Under the pieces are notes generated by a model. It was not told the DNA's origin. It worked only from the letters and a program-made list of their open reading frames with translations, and did not search any database. The translations under genes and the position numbers were made by a program. A DNA stretch of 64,000 bases, taken from Adenanthera pavonina. Taxonomy: Eukaryota > Streptophyta > Magnoliopsida > Fabales > Fabaceae. The stretch spans positions 32,547,001 to 32,611,000 of the forward strand of contig JAIVEN010000007.1 in NCBI GenBank assembly GCA_026686845.1. Direction: 5' to 3'. Of the stretch, positions 59,250 through 64,000 are shown in pieces; position 1 is the first letter of the stretch; each line of letters starts with the position of its first letter.

Positions 59250-59553
59250 TTGAAGACTTGTTTTAATCTTAGGCTTGAGTCCTCTTGTAGTGCTTTGTGT
59301 TTCTGGTTCTGTTTTGAATGTTTGCTTGTTGTATTTTGTATTAGAACTTTGATTAATCTGGTTTGTTGTATAGCAACAATTGATTAAATGAATGAATTTC
59401 TTGGTTGCAATGATTTGTGCATATTACTCTTTGAATATCTTCACTTGATATGATATCTTTTATAATGCATATGTTGAGGGGGAGCTTGTAAAAGCAAACC
59501 CAAGTACTAATCCAGTTTGTAAGTTATTTTGTCATCATCAAAAAGGGGGAGAA
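59139..59553 (+). other. Repeated polypurine tracts before Sirevirus 3' LTR
   Basis: The tract next to the 3' LTR is AAAAAGGGGGAGAA (about 59540-59553). Two more AGGGGGAG tracts occur upstream, at about 59147-59160 and 59473-59484. Multiplied purine tracts are reported for the Sirevirus lineage; only the last abuts the LTR. Confidence 0.7.
59250..59538 (+). other. Sirevirus 3' untranslated stretch
   Basis: T/G-rich non-coding DNA between the third gene and the final purine tract; no open frame. Confidence 0.5.
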
Positions 59554-61413
59554 TGTTGAATCAAGAGTTTTGATGATTCCAAACCAGCATACAAGAGCTT
59601 GGATTGAAGATATCAAAGGAGCTCAAAGTGTTTCAAGTAAAGAATTTCTAAGTAATTGGTGTTAAATCTACTGTAGGATCTTTAGCTTTAGTTATGAATG
59701 GGTAAAAGATTTTGATTTGAGGAAAAGATGTTTTTAAACCTTGATTTTATGTTAAATCTTGACTCATTTGAAAAACACCCACAAACAAACGAAGGTTGAG
59801 AAATTTAAACTGAACTGTCATATGGGAAATTTGAACTTTGCCTTTGGAAATTCAAATTTCGAGATAAAACTGAACAAGTCTGAAGAGATGTCTCTCTGTC
59901 AGACGAATTTTAGTTCTCCAAAGTTAGAATTTTCATCTAAGTCTGAAAGAAGCCTTTAGTGACAGACGAACTTCAAGTCTTCAAAATTTGAATTTCAAAC
60001 AGAAAGCAATTTGTGAAAACCAAAGAAATTCGTCTGAAACAATGTTAAAGTTCATCTGAAATCAAGATGAAATTGAGTTTCAAAAATACTATCTGACAGA
60101 CGAACTTTGGCTTTCCAACATTCGAATTTTCATATAAGTCTGAAAGAAGCTTCTTTGAAACAGACGAACCTTGAGTCTTCAAAATTCGAATTTCAGACAA
60201 AACATAACTTATGAAAATGGAAGAAATTCGTCTGAAACAATGTTAAAGTTCATCTGAGATCAAGAATAATTTAAGTTTCAAAATTGCTTTCTGTCAAACG
60301 AACTTTGAACATTAAAATTCGAATTTCAGAAGGCAAAGGTGTGAGTCTGTTGGAATGAAATGTTGACATACGAATGACAGAGTTTTGTAACTTCGAATGT
60401 TGAAGTTAGTCTGAAAAGAATCTCTCTGACATACGAACTTCACTCTTTCAACATTCAAATTTCGAAGAAAGTGAACTACTGTGCCTCTTTAAACGTACTG
60501 GGAACAGACGAATTTTGGGCTTCCAAAATTCAAATTTCGAGGGCACTGTAGAAAATTGAAAACACTGTTCATACTTAACAGAAAAACTTTCTTCTTGAAA
60601 ATTCGTGTGTCACAACGTGAAAACATTTTACAAGTTTCAACATTCGAATTTCACTTCATGAATAGACGAACTTCGTGCTGTAATGTTAGAAGCTTTAACC
60701 TTCGATTCCTTCAAAATTTGTCTGTTGACCAACCAAAATTCAAATTTCAGTATGTCAGAAGCATTAGATGCGGTTGGTTAACGGATAATTTTTCAGAGTA
60801 ACCGTTGGATAACTTTCCCAATGGATAGATTTTGTCTCTAACGAATAGTTGGGACCTAAATCTATAAATACAACAACATTTGAAGTTGTGGGTAATGAAT
60901 CAAACTTGTATATACTGAATTTCTGCTAAATTCTCTTCTCAAAAGCTTTTACCCTCTAACTTCAATATCTGTACTTTAACCTTCTTATCTACTCTATTCA
61001 AGAGAGTTATATCTTTGTAAACTATCTACTCTTCATCTGGAAGATAGATTTACTTGTGAGGAGAAATTACAAGGGGATTGGGAAGCACATTGTAGAAGTG
61101 CTTAGAGAGATTGAGAAAGCTCCAGAAACAGAGCATACTCGCTGTACTGTGGCATTAGCAAGAAGCCCGTTGAAATTCTTGCTGTATAGTGAAAAATCTC
61201 AAGAGTTGTCTTGGGGACTGGATGTAGGTCAAGTGGATAGACAGAACCAGGATAAATTACTGAGTCTTCTTCTCCTTATCCTTACTTTTCAGTTTGCTCT
61301 GTTTTATACGTTGCTTCCATTACACTGTGTTATCTTCACCCATTTCACTTTGTGCAGAAAAATTTCAATCTTCCCAATTCACCCCCCCTCTTAGGAAGTC
61401 AGCCTTGCTAACA
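59554..61413 (+). repeat. 3' LTR of Sirevirus
   Basis: TGTTGAATC ... GCTAACA, 1,860 bp, the same length as the 5' LTR, with no indel needed in the stretches I aligned by eye. It is followed directly by the target duplication GATAT. Confidence 0.95.
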
Positions 61414-61418
61414 GATAT

Positions 61419-61659
61419 GGCATCAGCAAGGGGGCACCGGGGTGCCAGGAAACCAAGCCACAATGCCAGTGAATTAGAGGGCTCCATGGCCTTAGCGGTA
61501 TTGTAGCAGTCATGGCCCTAACCCAATTTTGGTATCCTTTGGGTATTTTTCCGTTGCTCAAATGTTTTGAGAGGTAAAAGAGACGTGTTTTGGTTGTGTT
61601 TGGTCGGTTTTTGAATTAATTGGTCAGGTTTGGAGGCTATGAATTGGTAGGGTGTTACA
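61419..61659 (+). repeat. Piece 4 of the split family-A solo LTR
   Basis: Matches the last ~240 bp of the family-A LTR, ending GGTAGGGTGTTACA, followed by CTCTA. Confidence 0.88.
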
Positions 61660-61664
61660 CTCTA

Positions 61665-62281
61665 TAACCTCCTCCTCCTCCTTCTCCCTTTTGCTCTTTC
61701 TCGCTTCCTATTTATAGTCCAGAATCACGTACCTTAGATTGAGCGACCTATCAGTTAGAGTTAAAGCAAATCTTCCATTTTGTGCCATCGATTGAGATCT
61801 TGGTTCTTGAAGTTTATGGACGGTACTTCTTTCTTATGCAATTGCTTCTCTGTATCACTGCTCCTCTATCATCAATTTGCCTTTTAAGCCTTGAGCTTTT
61901 GTTTTGTTCTCCATCTCTGTATCTATGAGGCTTTCTACATTGTCTCACTCTGCACCAAGCCTTGCATTCGATGTTGATGATAGGGAGAGGAGAGGAGATA
62001 GGGCTAACTATTAGCTTCCTCTATTTTCTCTTCAATCACTATGCCTCGTCCTTTACTTGTTTTGCCACTCTGCTTCATGACATGAAAGAGGAAAGGGGCT
62101 AGGGTACTCAAGGAAGGTCAAACATGCTAAATTGTGTCTGGTCCCTCACTCCTCTTTTTTTTTAAATTATTATTAATAACATTATTACTTTCTTTTTTCC
62201 TTTTCCTATTTGTTTCACATGGGATAATCAAATTTTCAACACTTAAATCTTGAAAAGATCTTTTTTTATTATTATGCTTTT
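61665..62281. other. Intergenic DNA, right side of the nested insertion
   Basis: Pyrimidine-rich at first (CCTCCTCCTCCTCC), continuing the target sequence interrupted at 37299. No gene recognised. Confidence 0.5.
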
Positions 62282-62840
62282 AATAAAAAGGAGAATCAAT
62301 CAATTAAAACATCAAAAGCTATATCTTTTATGTTATTCAGGGTTTCTTTCTCTCTCTTTTTTTAAATCCTTCAAGAAAAGAATTGGATTTAGATAAGAAT
62401 CCTAAAAGAAAGGAATATAATTTTTTTTTCTTTTTAAGACTAAAAGGTGGGATTTTTATTTTTGAGAATCCTAAAAGAAAGGAAATTAATTTTTTGTTTA
62501 TTTGTTTTTTTTTAAATCCTAAAGAAAAGGGATTGGATTTGGAGAAAAATCATGAAAAGGTTTTTTTTTTAATAAAAAGGAGATTGAATCAACTAAAATA
62601 TCAAAAGCTATATTTTTTATTATTCAGGGTACTCTCTCTTTTCTTTTCTTCCCTTTTTTTTCTTTAAACCTTGCAAGAAAATGATTGGATTTGGATAAGA
62701 ATTCTAAAAGAAAGGAATAGGATTTTTTTTTTCTTTTTAAGACTAAAAGGTAGGATTTTTATTTTTGAGAATCCTAAAATAAAGGAAATTAATTTTTTTT
62801 TTAAATCCTAAAGAAGAGGGATTGGATTTGGAGAATATAT
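62282..62840 (+). repeat. ~289-bp tandem duplication
   Basis: Two copies starting AATAAAAAGGAGA, at 62282 and 62571. Each is built of smaller related phrases (ATCCTAAAAGAAAGGAA, TTAAGACTAAAAGGT, GATTGGATTTGGA) and poly-T runs. The open frame at 62383-62667 comes from this repeat. Confidence 0.8.
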
Positions 62841-63344
62841 CTTTTGCATTTTTCTTTTATTTTTGAAAATATGTGTTCCTATTAAAATTAAAAGGAAATT
62901 TGTGTCATTTTTAATTCATCCAATTTTCTAATTTTTTATAAAATGTCTAGACAAAATACAGTGTTCACAGGAAAGGTAATGTGTCTATTTTATACATATA
63001 AAATATCCACATTTAAGCTCCAAATTGCATATAAATATGTTTACATTGGTGTATTTTGGCATGATTTTACATATTTTGAGTTTTCATGGTATTATAGGTT
63101 CATTTGGAAGCATTCAGAGCAAAAATACTACAAATCATTCATGATGAAAAGTTATGATGTTTGTTTGTATTTTAATCATAACGCTCACTTATAAACTCCG
63201 ATTGAGGTGATTTAAGATGATTTGGAAATCTAAAACATAGAGACACAACTTTCATGCTTTGAGTTTTTTCAAATTCCAATGTTATCATGGTGAAAATTGA
63301 GTTCAAAATGTCTATACAAACTGGTGACTTGTCTGAAGATGAAT
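62841..63344. other. Uncharacterised AT-rich DNA
   Basis: No gene supported. It may be a diverged outer part of the antisense family-B LTR that follows, but I cannot align it with confidence. Confidence 0.4.
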
Positions 63345-64000
63345 GAAGTAAATATTTTTTTTGTATATTTATTCAACTTGTGCAGGGCATAACATTAACT
63401 TAAATCATAAAGGGTCAGAATTCCACTTTTGCTAGAACAGTTTTGGGAAAACCTCCATATCTCCTATCATATAGCTCCATTTACCTCCAAATCAGTGTCA
63501 TATGAAACTTAAAACATAGACCTTTCCATAAATACAAACCACTGAATTTTTGGAGCTCTGCACAATTTATATCATCTTTTAATTTTTCAAGTACCTAACT
63601 TTCAGTTTCCAGTTTTCCCAATCTTTCTCTGTTCTGAACCCTAACTTTGAAAAATCACTATAATTCATACATTTATCCAATTTAAGTGTTCTTTAGCTCT
63701 ATGAATAACTTGTTCTGTCTAGTTTAAGAGAATGTATAACAATTATATAGTATGCTCTGTTTCGAATAGAGTTCCCTTGCTTAAATCAATACTGGTCATC
63801 TTGTTCATAATTATGCCATAACTCATATACTAAACTTCATAAACCTCATGCATCAACATTTATTGTTCCAAATCCACACATATCATTATAAGAGGACTTT
63901 AAGGAACCCAATCATATATAATTACAGAATTTCATCTCATACATACATGATACATATTTTCTCAACTTAGCATTATAACTTGCAAATAACATTATGCTTC
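63345..64000 (-). mobile_element. Antisense family-B LTR, partial at the window edge
   Basis: It matches the reverse complement of 46330-45800 in the family-B solo LTR, through phrases such as AAATCATAAAGGGTCAGAATT, TCCATATCTCCTATCATATAG and TCCAGTTTTCCCAATC. It runs off the window, so solo LTR versus full element cannot be told. Confidence 0.8.

Larger units (their letters stand above)
47414..61413 (+). mobile_element. Ty1/copia Sirevirus (SIRE/Maximus-like) retrotransposon
   Basis: The 5' LTR is 47414-49273 and the 3' LTR 59554-61413, each 1,860 bp. A perfect target duplication GATAT lies at 47409-47413 and 61414-61418. The order is gag with zinc knuckle, protease, integrase, RT, RNase H (copia order), then a long third gene before the 3' LTR. 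That env-like gene, the long gag and the repeated purine tracts point to the Sirevirus lineage. Without the nested solo LTR the element is about 12.1 kb. By eye the LTRs differ at about 50 sites (near 3%), nearly all transitions, so it is younger than the gypsy copies around it. Stops in gag, pol and the third gene make it non-autonomous. Confidence 0.95.
37300..61659 (+). mobile_element. Solo LTR of gypsy family A, split by later nested insertions
   Basis: Target duplication CTCTA lies at 37295-37299 and again at 61660-61664. The LTR begins TGTAACAACCC at 37300 and ends GGTGTTACA at 61659. Its surviving pieces appear in order: 37300-38082, 43390-43480, 46801-47413 and 61419-61659. They correspond to successive parts of the 5' LTR at 964-3312, apart from a missing stretch between the first and second piece. 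Everything between the pieces is younger. No gypsy internal region belongs to it, so it was a solo LTR. Confidence 0.9.

Noticed and set aside
62383..63194. Open frames of 94 and 83 residues near the right edge
   Set aside because: The first is the 289-bp poly-T/A repeat read through. The second is AT-rich DNA with no motif, next to the antisense family-B LTR.

Overview
The window looks like nuclear DNA of a eudicot plant. It is AT-rich and dominated by nested LTR retrotransposons and a CACTA DNA transposon. I recognise only one intact host gene, a two-exon CYP71D-type cytochrome P450 on the minus strand (29791-31382). No bacterial, organellar, tRNA, rRNA or CRISPR features were seen.

Layout, left to right. 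(1) 59-959: a TRIM-like miniature retroelement, two ~410-bp LTRs around only ~70 bp. (2) 964-21755: a large degenerate Ty3/gypsy element ('family A', LTRs ~2.3 kb, gag-PR-RT-RH-IN order). Its integrase is split by an 11.4-kb CACTA transposon (7042-18400, target duplication TGG). The CACTA carries a decayed TNP2-type transposase and a second multi-exon gene with a Ulp1/C48-protease-like end. (3) 21756-25000: gene-poor DNA with a possible Helitron 3' end, an AAT microsatellite and a relic of a P450 promoter plus first codons. (4) 25006-27452: a clean minus-strand solo LTR of family A (duplication CCAAT). (5) 27458-37299: mostly unannotated DNA around the P450 gene, plus an old LTR-like stretch containing a TRIM LTR.

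(6) 37300-61659 is one family-A solo LTR (duplication CTCTA on both sides) blown apart by later insertions. These are an inverted family-A LTR piece, a truncated second gypsy ('family B') with its 3' LTR, a family-B solo LTR (43481-46800), and a 14.0-kb Ty1/copia element of the Sirevirus (SIRE/Maximus) type (47414-61413, duplication GATAT). The Sirevirus has an env-like third gene. A reversed solo LTR of its own family sits inside its RT/RNase H region (53596-55454, duplication CTCAG), so the stack here is three levels deep. (7) 61665-64000: a ~289-bp tandem duplication and the start of an antisense family-B LTR running off the window.

All element genes seen are broken by stops or frameshifts. 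Many of the stops look like C-to-T type decay, so none should be autonomous. The P450 reads cleanly through 500 codons and is the one gene likely to be expressed. Family names rest on motifs read by eye; no database search was run.
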